Assembly: GCA_965213935.1 (NCBI GenBank)
Contig: CBDCAO010000012.1
Location: 496,001-560,000 of the forward strand
Reading direction: 5' to 3'
Length of the DNA: 64,000 nt
Origin: Bin52 sp965213935
GTDB taxonomy: Bacteria; Pseudomonadota; Alphaproteobacteria; Thalassobaculales; Thalassobaculaceae
Positions 25,753 to 33,914 of this stretch are shown here, in pieces. The notes below the pieces were generated by a model. The model was not told the DNA's origin and ran no database searches. It was given only the letters and a program-made list of their open reading frames with translations. Both the position numbers and the translations under genes were made by a program. The stretch's first letter is position 1, and every line of letters begins with the position of its first letter.

Positions 25753-26904
25753 ATGCTGCGGCGCACGCTGTTCGGCGAGGAGCACGACGCGTTCCGCGAC
25801 TCGGTCAGGCGTTTTGTCGCCAGCGAGATCACGCCGCACCACGCGCAGTGGGAACGCGACGGGATCGTGAGCCGCGACGTGTGGCGTGCGGCAGGCGAGC
25901 ACGGGCTGCTCTGCTGCACCGTTCCGGAAGACCGGGGCGGCCCGGGAGGCGATTTCCTGCACAGCGTGGTGGTGATCGAGGAACTGGCCCGGGCAGGCGC
26001 CAGCGGCCCCGCATTTTCCCTGCACTCCGACATCATCGTCCCCTACATCCAGGCCTATGGCAGCGAGGACCAGAAGGTCGAGTGGCTGCCGCGGGTGGCC
26101 TCCGGCGAAACCGTCACCGCGATCGGCATGACCGAGCCTTCGGCCGGTTCCGACCTGCAGGCAATCCGCACCCGGGCCGTGCGTGACGGCAACCACTTCG
26201 TCATCAACGGCCAGAAGCTCTACATCTCGAACGGCCAGATCGCCGACCTGTACGTCATCGCCTGCAAGACCGACCCGGATCTCGGCGGCAAGGGCGTGTC
26301 ACTGCTGCTGGTCGAGGGAGACCGCGAGGGGTTCGAGCGGGGTCGCAACCTCGACAAGATCGGTTGCCGGGCCCAGGACACCTCGGAGCTGTTCCTGCGC
26401 GACGTCCGGGTCCCGATCACCAATCTGCTGGGACAGGAAGGCCGCGGCTTCGTGCAGCTGATGCAGCAGCTGCCCCAGGAACGCCTGGTGGTCGCGATCC
26501 GTTGCGCGGCCTCGATCGAGGCGGCACTCGAGGAAACGGTCCGCTACACCGCGGACCGGACCGCCTTCGGCCGGCGCATCATCGATTTCCAGAACACGCG
26601 GTTTGCGCTGGCCGAGGTCAGGACCGCCGCCATGGCCACCCGCGCCTTCATCGACCAGTGCATCGCGTGCCACCTGGCCGGCGGGCTCAGTTCCGAGGAC
26701 GCCGCCGCGGCAAAGCTGCATGCCACCGAGACCCTCGGGCGGATCGTCGACGACTGCCTGCAGCTGCACGGCGGTTACGGCTACATGCAGGAAGTCCCCA
26801 TCGCCCGGGCCTGGATCGACGCCCGGATGTCACGCATCGCCGGTGGATCTTCAGAGATCATGAAGGAGATCATCGGACGGGACCTGATTGCCGGCTCCGG
26901 CTGA
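25753..26904 (+). CDS. acyl-CoA dehydrogenase
   Basis: A 383-residue FAD flavoprotein. Motifs: the N-terminal helical domain LFGEEHDAFRDSVRRFVASEITP, AIGMTEPSAGSDLQAIRT (FAD/substrate binding), GQKLYISNGQ, and RIVDDCLQLHGGYGYMQEVPIARAWIDARMSRIAGGSSEIMKEIIG (split across its two signature blocks), which contains the family's second signature. It introduces the 2,3 double bond in an acyl-CoA, upstream of the hydratase. GGGAGGAG 5 bases before the ATG at 25753 decides the start. Divergent from the SDR-MaoC-DUF35-thiolase operon (142 bp between) and convergent with phaB. Confidence 0.94.
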   Translation: MLRRTLFGEEHDAFRDSVRRFVASEITPHHAQWERDGIVSRDVWRAAGEHGLLCCTVPEDRGGPGGDFLHSVVVIEELARAGASGPAFSLHSDIIVPYIQAYGSEDQKVEWLPRVASGETVTAIGMTEPSAGSDLQAIRTRAVRDGNHFVINGQKLYISNGQIADLYVIACKTDPDLGGKGVSLLLVEGDREGFERGRNLDKIGCRAQDTSELFLRDVRVPITNLLGQEGRGFVQLMQQLPQERLVVAIRCAASIEAALEETVRYTADRTAFGRRIIDFQNTRFALAEVRTAAMATRAFIDQCIACHLAGGLSSEDAAAAKLHATETLGRIVDDCLQLHGGYGYMQEVPIARAWIDARMSRIAGGSSEIMKEIIGRDLIAGSG

Positions 26905-26910
26905 CGGCGC

Positions 26911-27633
26911 TCAGTACATGTGCTGGCCGCCATTGATCGACAGGGTCGAGCCGGTGATGAAGCCGGCATCGTCGGCAACCAGGAACGCGACACCCCGGGC
27001 AATCTCGTCGGCCTTGCCAAGACGACCGACCGGGATACGCTCGACGATCTTCTCCAGAACGTTGGCCGGCACCGCAGCAACCATGTCGGTGTCGATGTAG
27101 CCCGGCGCGATCGCGTTGACCGTGATGTTGTAGCGTGCCCCTTCCTGGGCGAGCGCCTTGGTGAAGCCGTGAATGCCGGACTTGGCCGCGGCGTAGTTGA
27201 CCTGGCCGTACTGCCCGCCCTGGCCGTTGATCGAACCGACATTGACCACGCGGCCGAACCTGCGTTCGCGCATGCCCTCGATCGTGGCTCGGCACATGTT
27301 GAAGCATGAGCCGAGATTGGTGTCGATCACCGCCTGCCACATCGCCTGGTCCATGCGGTGCAAGGTGCCATCGCGCGTGATACCGGCATTGTTGACCAAC
27401 ACGTCGACCGGTCCGAGTTCCGCCTCGACCTGCCCGATCCCGGCTACACAGGCCTCGTGGTCGGAGACGTCCCAGCGAAACACCGGGATGCCGGTTTCGT
27501 CGCGGAATGCCCGGGCCCTTGCATCGTTACCGGCATAGTTCGCGGCAACACTGTAGCCGTCGTCCCTGAGCCGGACGCTGATCGCCCGACCGATTCCCCG
27601 GGTTCCGCCGGTCACCAGTGCCACTCGTGCCAT
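26911..27633 (-). CDS. phaB: acetoacetyl-CoA reductase
   Basis: NADPH-dependent SDR making (R)-3-hydroxybutyryl-CoA for PHB. The 240-residue protein has VTGGTRGIGRA at residues 7-17, NNAGITRDGTLHRM, VVNVGSINGQGGQYGQVNYAAAKSGIHGFTKALAQEG (partially quoted as the SINGQ and YAAAK blocks), and ends ISINGG-like STLSINGGQHMY, all as in PhaB/PhbB. It follows phaA by 26 bp. Confidence 0.94.
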   Translation of the reverse strand: MARVALVTGGTRGIGRAISVRLRDDGYSVAANYAGNDARARAFRDETGIPVFRWDVSDHEACVAGIGQVEAELGPVDVLVNNAGITRDGTLHRMDQAMWQAVIDTNLGSCFNMCRATIEGMRERRFGRVVNVGSINGQGGQYGQVNYAAAKSGIHGFTKALAQEGARYNITVNAIAPGYIDTDMVAAVPANVLEKIVERIPVGRLGKADEIARGVAFLVADDAGFITGSTLSINGGQHMY

Positions 27634-27659
27634 GTCGAAGCTCCCTTACCCGGTCAGGA

Positions 27660-28835
27660 CTACAGGCGCTCGACGCACATGGCGACACCCATGCCGCCTC
27701 CGATGCAGAGCGTCGCCAGGCCGCGGCGTGCCGAACGCCGCGCCATTTCGTGCAGCAGTGTGACGAATACCCGGGTCCCCGACGCACCGATCGGATGACC
27801 AAGCGCGATGGCGCCGCCGTTCACGTTCACCTTCCCGGTATCCCAGCCGAGTTCCCGGTTGACCGCGCACGCCTGGGCCGCAAATGCCTCGTTGGCCTCC
27901 ACGAGGTCCAGGTCGTCGGCGCTCCAGCCCGCCTTCTCGAGCGCGGCCCGGCTCGCGGGGATTGGCCCGGTCCCCATAACCGCGGGATCGACACCCCTGG
28001 TTGCGAAGGAGACGATCCGCGCCATCGGCGCGATCCCGCGCCTCGCCGCGTCCTCCTCGGTCATCAGCACGACCGCGGCCCCACCGTCGTTGATGCCCGA
28101 CGCGTTGCCCGCGGTCACTGTTCCCTCCCGCGCGAAGGCGGGCCGCAGCGTGCCGAGCGCCTCAATCGTTGTCCCGTGGCGCGGATGCTCGTCCGTATCC
28201 ACCACGGTCTCCCGGCGGCGTGACTGAACCGTGACCGGGACGATCTCGTCAACGAACCGGCCCGCCTTCTGGGCCGCTTCCGCTTTCGCCTGGGACGCCT
28301 GTGCGAACTCGTCCTGCTGCTCGCGGGTGATCTGCCAGCGCTCCGCCACATTCTCCGCGGTCGTGCCCATGTGATAGCCGTTGAAATGGTCCCACAGCCC
28401 GTCCTTGATCATGGTATCGATCAGGGTGAGATCGCCCATTTTCTGGCCATTGCGCAGCATCTGGGCATGCGGCGCCATGCTCATGTTCTCCTGCCCTCCG
28501 GCAACGACCACGCCGGAATCCCCGGCCCTGATCGCCTGGGCGCCGAGCGCGACCGCCCGCAGGCCGGAGCCGCAGACCTGGTTGATGGTCAGCGCGGTGC
28601 GCTCCTTCGGAATGCCGGCCGACATCGCGGCCTGACGGGCCGGGTTCATGCCGTTGGCCGCGGTGAGCACCTGGCCGAGGATCACCTCGTCAACGTCCTC
28701 CGCAGGTACTCCGGCGCGGTCGAGTGCCGCGCGGATGGCAACCTCGCCCAGTTCCGCCGCGGTCCTGGTGCTGAGACCGCCTCCGAACGCTCCGATCGGG
28801 GTCCGTGCAGCCCCGGCGACGACGACGTTGGACAT
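27660..28835 (-). CDS. phaA: acetyl-CoA acetyltransferase (beta-ketothiolase)
   Basis: A 391-residue biosynthetic thiolase that condenses two acetyl-CoA. The nucleophile Cys is in NQVCGSGLRAV (about residue 89), the active His in ALGHPIGASG (about 348) and the second Cys in LCIGGGMGVAM (about 378). The N-terminus VVVAGAARTPIGAFGG is typical. The 31 codons open upstream of ATG 28835 are not supported. It heads the phaA-phaB pair, 108 bp after the hydroxy-acid oxidase gene. Confidence 0.95.
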   Translation of the reverse strand: MSNVVVAGAARTPIGAFGGGLSTRTAAELGEVAIRAALDRAGVPAEDVDEVILGQVLTAANGMNPARQAAMSAGIPKERTALTINQVCGSGLRAVALGAQAIRAGDSGVVVAGGQENMSMAPHAQMLRNGQKMGDLTLIDTMIKDGLWDHFNGYHMGTTAENVAERWQITREQQDEFAQASQAKAEAAQKAGRFVDEIVPVTVQSRRRETVVDTDEHPRHGTTIEALGTLRPAFAREGTVTAGNASGINDGGAAVVLMTEEDAARRGIAPMARIVSFATRGVDPAVMGTGPIPASRAALEKAGWSADDLDLVEANEAFAAQACAVNRELGWDTGKVNVNGGAIALGHPIGASGTRVFVTLLHEMARRSARRGLATLCIGGGMGVAMCVERL

Positions 28836-28943
28836 GGCATCCTCCCGCTCTTCGATTGATGTTGGCCTTGCCTGTGGCGCCCCTGTTCTACAGCAGCCCC
28901 GACCCGCTGGCCAGAACAGTTTGTGCACCGCACAATTTTCTGG

Positions 28944-30050
28944 TCATCGCCGGTCGATCAGGGGAAAGGCACTGGTCTCGTGCGGAGCGGCGACCGGACG
29001 GGCGGTGCGCAGGTGCGAGGGGCCGAGGTCGGCGTACCGGGTCTCCCCGAGCAGCCGCAACGCGATCCGGACCTCCTCCTCCAGCAGTTCGAGCATGCGC
29101 ACGACCCCGCCGGTTCCCCCGGCGGCAAGCCCGTAGCACAGCATGCGGCCCAACCCGACCATGTCGGCGCCGAGCGCCATCGCCTTGACGACATCGGAGC
29201 CGCGGCAGAACCCGCCGTCGACGCCGACCTGGCAGCGCCCGGCGACGGCATCGCGCACCTCGCCCACCAGATCGATCGCACCGAGGCCATGATCGAGTTG
29301 ACGCCCGCCGTGGTTCGACACGTACACCATGTCGACCCCGTGCTCGACCGCGATCCGGGCATCCTCGGCGGTGGCGATCCCCTTCAGGATCAGCGGCAGC
29401 GAGTGGTTCCGCCTGTAGCGTTCGATATCCTTCCAGCTGAGCGCTGCCTGCCAGTCCGTGCCAACGCCGGTTCGCCACGGTTTCGCGAACCGGTTCGCGA
29501 TGTCGCGCTCCCGCCGGCTGTAGCAGGCACTGTCGACCGTCAGGCAGAACGCGTCGAACCCGGCCGCGGCGGCGCGCTCGACGTACCGGTCGAGGAAGGT
29601 GTCGTCGCCGCGCTTGTAGAGCATGGCAATCCGTGGCCCGGTTCCGGCCGCCGCGACGTCCTCGAGCGGAATGGTACTGACCGAACTCAGCATCATGGCG
29701 CATCCGAAGCTCGAGGCGGCGCGGCACGCCGCAATCCCACCCTCCGGATCGAAGCTCTCCAGCGAGCCGATCGGCGCCAGGCAGACCGGGAGGCGCATGT
29801 GCCATCCCAGCACCGTTGCGCTCGCATCGACGCTGCGCACATCACGCAGCACCCTGGGACGGAACGCGAGTGCGTCCAGTGCCGCCCTGTTACGCAGCAG
29901 CGTCGTCTCGGTCTCGGCACCGCCCTGCAGGTAGTCCCAGATGTTCCGGCTCAGCCTCTCTCGGGCCAGCGCGACCATCTCGTGCAGGGCCTGGAACCGA
30001 AACCGGAAATCGGATGCGGTGCTGTCCCCGTCCGTGCGTCCTGCCGTCAT
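28944..30050 (-). CDS. FMN-dependent alpha-hydroxy-acid oxidase/dehydrogenase
   Basis: A 368-residue TIM-barrel flavoprotein of the LldD/glycolate-oxidase family. The N-terminal DYLQGGAETETTL, the LAPIGSLESFDPEGG strand, LILKGIATAEDARIAVEHG (FMN-binding Lys) and the signature VSNHGGRQLDHGLGAID with active His and Arg are clear; VGVDGGFCRGSDVVKAMALGADMVGLGR holds the phosphate-binding loop. It oxidises a 2-hydroxy acid such as lactate or glycolate. Its start overlaps the phaC stop by 4 bp, an unusual neighbour for a PHA synthase. Confidence 0.92.
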   Translation of the reverse strand: MTAGRTDGDSTASDFRFRFQALHEMVALARERLSRNIWDYLQGGAETETTLLRNRAALDALAFRPRVLRDVRSVDASATVLGWHMRLPVCLAPIGSLESFDPEGGIAACRAASSFGCAMMLSSVSTIPLEDVAAAGTGPRIAMLYKRGDDTFLDRYVERAAAAGFDAFCLTVDSACYSRRERDIANRFAKPWRTGVGTDWQAALSWKDIERYRRNHSLPLILKGIATAEDARIAVEHGVDMVYVSNHGGRQLDHGLGAIDLVGEVRDAVAGRCQVGVDGGFCRGSDVVKAMALGADMVGLGRMLCYGLAAGGTGGVVRMLELLEEEVRIALRLLGETRYADLGPSHLRTARPVAAPHETSAFPLIDRR

Positions 30051-31099
30051 TCTCGCATGTTCCCCTGCAGCCAGTGGGTCAGTCTCTGCCAGGCGCGCAT
30101 CCGCGCATGCCTGCTCGTCATCATGCCGATATGGCCGAGTGCGGTATGGATCGCCACCGCGTTCGGCAGGTCGGCGGCAAGCCCGGTCGCCGAGTCCGGC
30201 GGAACGATACGGTCATTCGCAGGCACAAGCAGCAACGACGGAAGGGATATCCGCCGCGGTTCCACCGGTTCACCGGCAACCACCCACGCACCGCGCGCCG
30301 GGCGGTTTTCCCCATACCACCCGAACAGCGTCTCGCGCGCTACCGGTGCCGCGAGCGGCACCCCGTCGTTGATCCAGTCCTCCAGCGCCACGAAGCCCTC
30401 GCATTCCGGCGAGGACCGATCCATTTCGGCGAACTTCAGGAACTTGCGTACCGTCAGCAGCGGATCGATCGCATGGAACATGGCCTGGATCATCTCCGTC
30501 GGCAATTCGCCGTGCATCTCGAGCATGAACTCGATCTGCCGTCGCCAGGCCATGATCAGCCGGCCCGCGCCGGAGCCGGAGAAATCCCAGGGTGTCGCCA
30601 TCAGCACCAGGGATGCGAGGTCTGCCTGCCGGCGTTGCGCCAGGGCCAGTGCAAGCAGTCCTCCCATGCAGTAGCCGACCAGGGCGGGCTTCCTTCCGGT
30701 ACGCCCGAGCACGGCGTCCAGTGCGCCCTCGAGCCGGTCGGCAACGTAAGAGGTGAGGTCGAAATCGCGCTCGAGCGGTCCGGGCGCATCCCAGTCGACA
30801 ACGTGGGGCGACAGGCCCGCACCGGCGAGGTACTCGACCAGGCTGCGTCCTGGCAGCAGATCAAGCACGTACCACCGATTGATCAGCGACGGGATGACCA
30901 GTACCGGCGGGCCATCCGTGCGGGCAGGCGCAAGCACCCTGGACGTCCCCTCGACATGGACCGGCTCGAGGGCGGGTTCCGGGCGCAGGAACGGATGCGA
31001 CCGGTAGGCCAGCACGGCGCCGAGCAGTGCCCGGCTGCGCCGCAGGATTTCCGCGTCGACCGCAGCCGCGAAACCGGGGTCAGTCGTGGGGATCGGCAC
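30047..31099 (-). CDS. phaC: class III-like poly(3-hydroxyalkanoate) synthase subunit PhaC
   Basis: An alpha/beta-hydrolase of about 350 residues with the PHA synthase lipase-like box GYCMGG (catalytic Cys), the Asp in VPANDRIVPPDSA and the His in TALGHIGMM. LVIPSLINRWYVLDLLPGRSLVEYL and VVDWDAPG are standard PhaC blocks. The length fits class III (about 40 kDa), which needs PhaE, and a PhaE-like gene is immediately upstream. The frame is open to 31237; GTG at 31099 (VPIPTTDPGF) gives a 20 bp overlap with the upstream gene and the family length. Polymerises (R)-3-hydroxyacyl-CoA on granules. Confidence 0.9.
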   Translation of the reverse strand: MPIPTTDPGFAAAVDAEILRRSRALLGAVLAYRSHPFLRPEPALEPVHVEGTSRVLAPARTDGPPVLVIPSLINRWYVLDLLPGRSLVEYLAGAGLSPHVVDWDAPGPLERDFDLTSYVADRLEGALDAVLGRTGRKPALVGYCMGGLLALALAQRRQADLASLVLMATPWDFSGSGAGRLIMAWRRQIEFMLEMHGELPTEMIQAMFHAIDPLLTVRKFLKFAEMDRSSPECEGFVALEDWINDGVPLAAPVARETLFGWYGENRPARGAWVVAGEPVEPRRISLPSLLLVPANDRIVPPDSATGLAADLPNAVAIHTALGHIGMMTSRHARMRAWQRLTHWLQGNMRE

Positions 31100-31400
31100 C
31101 CCGAGCGGCAGCGGCGCGTTCAAGGGCGGCAACCCGCTCCTCGAGATGGCGCAGGCGGCGCGCGAACGCGTCCATGTCAGAAACGCCGTCGCGAGGTGCA
31201 GCGGAAGCGGGCGCGGACCGAGCCTGTGCGGTCTCATCTCCGGTTCCTGCGGACTGCGGCGGCATGCGTGCGGTCCAGATTTCCATCCAGGTCCGGCAGA
31301 ACCGCTCGAACTCGGGGTCGTGCGCCATGGCGGTGGCCTGATCCTGCCACAGGTCGAGAAACCGGCTGGCGAGTTCCGCCATCTGATCGCGTTCGTTCAT
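31080..31400 (-). CDS. PhaE-like / phasin-like small PHA protein
   Basis: A 106-residue acidic helical protein: MNERDQMAELASRFLDLWQDQ, then FCRTWMEIWTAR, a proline/alanine-rich linker and a C-terminal coiled coil DMDAFARRLRHLEERVAALERAA. That layout matches small PhaE-like subunits or phasins encoded beside phaC in alphaproteobacteria. The distance to phaC (overlap of about 20 bp) supports a subunit role. Divergent from phaR. Sequence similarity of this group is weak, so the name is tentative. Confidence 0.6.
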   Translation of the reverse strand: MNERDQMAELASRFLDLWQDQATAMAHDPEFERFCRTWMEIWTARMPPQSAGTGDETAQARSAPASAAPRDGVSDMDAFARRLRHLEERVAALERAAAARGADPHD

Positions 31401-31454
31401 CTCCCGCTCCGCCGTCACCCTCGCGCCACGGCCCGCATCGGGACACAATGCACC

Positions 31455-31506
31455 GTTGCGTGACCGGCAACAACCGCACACTCGTCGAATTTCGTTGCAT
31501 CGCAAC
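31455..31506. promoter_or_regulatory. two GTTGC...GCAAC dyads, putative PhaR operators
   Basis: The divergent phaE-phaR gap holds two inverted repeats with the same half-site: GTTGC (31455-31459) 7 bp spacer GCAAC (31467-31471), and GTTGC (31494-31498) ATC GCAAC (31502-31506). PhaR repressors of alphaproteobacteria bind TGC/GCA-type dyads near pha promoters and autoregulate, so these are likely operators for one or both divergent promoters. Confidence 0.55.
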
Positions 31507-31562
31507 ACGAACCGGAACAGGCTGGTCCGCGACCGGACGATGACAAGGTGGCAGGCTGGACA

Positions 31563-32189
31563 ATGGCAAACTCCGGAAAGGCCGCCCGGACCGCACGCGG
31601 TGCCGGAGGGACTCCTCTCGATGACGGCGACGCGATACCGTCCGCCACGATCATCAAGAAATACGCCAACCGCCGCCTCTACAACACCGCGTCAAGCAGC
31701 TACGTGACGCTCGATCATCTGTGCCAGATGGTCAAGGACGGCGAGGAATTCGTGGTCTATGACGCACGGACGGGCGAGGACATCACCCGTTCGGTCCTGA
31801 CCCAGATCATCGTCGAGGAGGAGGCGAAGGGCCAGAACCTGCTGCCGATCGCCTTCCTGCGCCAGTTGATCCGGTTCTATGGCGACAGCCTGCAGCTGGT
31901 CGTCCCGGGATACCTTGAACATGCCATGACGGCATTCGCCGAGAATCAGGAACGCACCCGCTCGCAGATGAAGACCGCGTTCGGCGGCCTGTTTCCGTTT
32001 GCCCAGTTCGAGGACATGAGTCGGCAGAACATGGCCATGTTCGAGCAGGCCCTGAACATGTTTACCGCCGGGGGAACCCCGTCTCCCGCCCCGGCCAGTG
32101 ACGCCATTGACGCCATGCAGCAACAGCTCGATGTGCTGCAGCGCCAGCTGCGTGCGCTTTCGGGCGGAGGCAAGCCTGACGGGAGCTGA
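31563..32189 (+). CDS. phaR: polyhydroxyalkanoate synthesis repressor PhaR
   Basis: A 208-residue DNA- and PHB-binding regulator. The signature IIKKYANRRLYNTASSSYVTL is quoted here as KKYANRRLYNT and YVTL; LVKDGEEF-like MVKDGEEFVVYDARTGEDITRSVLTQIIVEEE follows, then the PHB accumulation domain with QLIRFYGDSLQLVVPGYLEHAM. The C-terminus is a coiled coil (MQQQLDVLQRQLRALS). It represses phasin and pha genes until polymer is present. Divergent from the pha operon with dyads in between. ATG at 31563 preferred to GTG 31548. Confidence 0.96.
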   Translation: MANSGKAARTARGAGGTPLDDGDAIPSATIIKKYANRRLYNTASSSYVTLDHLCQMVKDGEEFVVYDARTGEDITRSVLTQIIVEEEAKGQNLLPIAFLRQLIRFYGDSLQLVVPGYLEHAMTAFAENQERTRSQMKTAFGGLFPFAQFEDMSRQNMAMFEQALNMFTAGGTPSPAPASDAIDAMQQQLDVLQRQLRALSGGGKPDGS

Positions 32190-32199
32190 GCGGCCCGGT

Positions 32200-33621
32200 T
32201 CAGTCGACGCCGGGGATTTCCGGTGCCCGCCGGTGGTGGTCGGTCACACCCTGATAGGCACCGGCGAACCGAAACAGGCAGGCCTCCGAGAACGGCCGCC
32301 CTGCCAGCTGGAACGCCATCGGCATCCCGTTCGCCGCGTACCCGGCCGGAACCGAGAGCGCCGGCACACCGTAGTAGTTCATCGCCCGGGTATAGCCGGT
32401 CATCCTTGTCAGCATCCCCGGCAGGTTCGGGGCGTCGCCCACGTCGAGTTCCTCCAGCGTCGGCGCCGGTTCCCCGACGGTGGGCAGAATCAGCGCGTCA
32501 CAGTATGCGAACACGGCGTGCGACAACTGCTCGAGGTGCGATGAACGCAGGATCAGTCCCTCGATGTAGCGGGTCGCCGGTACCGCAAGACCGACCTCGA
32601 TGCGCCGGCGCACCTGTGGCGAGTACGCATCACGCTGCGTTCCCAGCCACGACTTGTGCAGGGTTGCGGCTTCCGATCTCACCACCAGGTTGGAAAGCGC
32701 GTTGAGTTCGTCCTGGTCCGGCATCTCGACCTCGACCACGTGTGCGCCCAGGTCCCTGAAGACGTCAAGCGCCGCCGCGATGGCCTGTTCGACCTGCGGG
32801 TCCGGATCGATTCCGCCCCAGGTCGGATCGACGCCAATCCGCAGCCCGGTGACCGGTTGCGTACACGCGGCCTCGTAGTCGTCGACCGGTTTGTCCGAGC
32901 TGGTCGGGTCCATCGGGTCAGGCCCGGCGATGATGCCGAACAGCCGCGCGCAGTCCGCGGCCGTGCGCGCCAGCGGACCGAAGCAGTCCATCGACCACGA
33001 CAGCGGCATGCCGCCATGACGGCTCACCCTGCCGATGGTCCCCTTCAGCCCCACCAGTCCGCACAGGGCTGCCGGAATGCGGACCGAGCCCCCGGTGTCG
33101 GATCCGAGCGCGCCAAAGATGAGCCGGCCGCCCACCGCCGCGCCTGATCCCGAAGACGAGCCACCGGGCGCTCGGGCCGGATCCCAGGGGTTGCAGCAAT
33201 GGCCGTGATGGATGTTGTGCCCGACCGGGCCGACCGCGAACTCGGACATGTTGAGGCCACCCAGGCACAGCGCGCCGGCATCAGCCAAGCGCTGCATCAC
33301 GGTCGCGGTATGGTCGGGAACGAAGTCCCGGCGAATGGCGCTGCCCCCGGTCGAGCGATGTCCGGCGCGGTAGAACATGTCCTTGTGGGCGAGCGGCACG
33401 CCGTGCAGCGGACCGAGCGGCTCGCCCCTGCTCCTCGCGGCATCGGCGGCGCGCGCCGCCTCGAGTGCCGCCCCGGCCTCGAGCGAAATGAAGCAGTTCA
33501 GGACCGGCTGGGCGCGGGCAATCCGCGCCAGGCAGGCCTGCGTCACCTCTTCCGAAGTCACCTCGCCGGCCGCGATCATGCCGGCGACCTCGACGAGGCC
33601 GCGGTGCGTCAGTGCCGTCAC
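32200..33621 (-). CDS. amidase-signature family protein
   Basis: A 473-residue amidase. The Ser-Ser-Lys triad is visible: Lys in PLAHKDMFYRAG (about residue 79), the cis-Ser in APGGSSSGSGAAVGG (about 153) and the nucleophile Ser in GSDTGGSVRIPAALCG (about 178). GPLARTAADCARLF and TGYTRAMNYYGVPALSVPAG are also typical. It hydrolyses amide bonds; substrate unknown. It starts with GTG overlapping a small GatC-like gene by 4 bp, like AtzE/AtzG or GatA/GatC pairs. Confidence 0.92.
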   Translation of the reverse strand: MTALTHRGLVEVAGMIAAGEVTSEEVTQACLARIARAQPVLNCFISLEAGAALEAARAADAARSRGEPLGPLHGVPLAHKDMFYRAGHRSTGGSAIRRDFVPDHTATVMQRLADAGALCLGGLNMSEFAVGPVGHNIHHGHCCNPWDPARAPGGSSSGSGAAVGGRLIFGALGSDTGGSVRIPAALCGLVGLKGTIGRVSRHGGMPLSWSMDCFGPLARTAADCARLFGIIAGPDPMDPTSSDKPVDDYEAACTQPVTGLRIGVDPTWGGIDPDPQVEQAIAAALDVFRDLGAHVVEVEMPDQDELNALSNLVVRSEAATLHKSWLGTQRDAYSPQVRRRIEVGLAVPATRYIEGLILRSSHLEQLSHAVFAYCDALILPTVGEPAPTLEELDVGDAPNLPGMLTRMTGYTRAMNYYGVPALSVPAGYAANGMPMAFQLAGRPFSEACLFRFAGAYQGVTDHHRRAPEIPGVD

Positions 33622-33833
33622 GTGCCCCTCGCCTGCTCGTCGAGGACTCGGAGGAAATCGGCGGGCTCTACGTCGAATGCAAGATCGGCCGCTGCCCGGT
33701 TGGCCAGGGTTTCGACCGGTTCGACCATGCCGGACAGTCCTGCAGCATCGCCGTCGTCAAGCCCCCGTCGGTGCAGGCGGCGAAACAGCAGTTGCAGGAA
33801 CTGCGCGTCGTAGACTGCATCGTTTCCACTCAT
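33618..33833 (-). CDS. small GatC/AtzG-like amidase partner
   Basis: A 71-residue acidic protein beginning MSGNDAVYDAQFLQLLF and ending DLAFDVEPADFLRVLDEQARGT, with a stop overlapping the amidase start by 4 bp. Size, helical hairpin character, the acidic-aromatic tail and coupling to an amidase are as in GatC- or AtzG-like chaperone subunits. No strict signature is present, so the call depends on context. Confidence 0.5.
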   Translation of the reverse strand: MSGNDAVYDAQFLQLLFRRLHRRGLDDGDAAGLSGMVEPVETLANRAAADLAFDVEPADFLRVLDEQARGT

Positions 33834-33914
33834 CGCATGCGCCCGCCCCGCTATTCCCGATCCGCGCAGCATGCCCGTTCCACAGCCGCCCTGTCGAGCC
33901 GGTGCGACCCGTAC

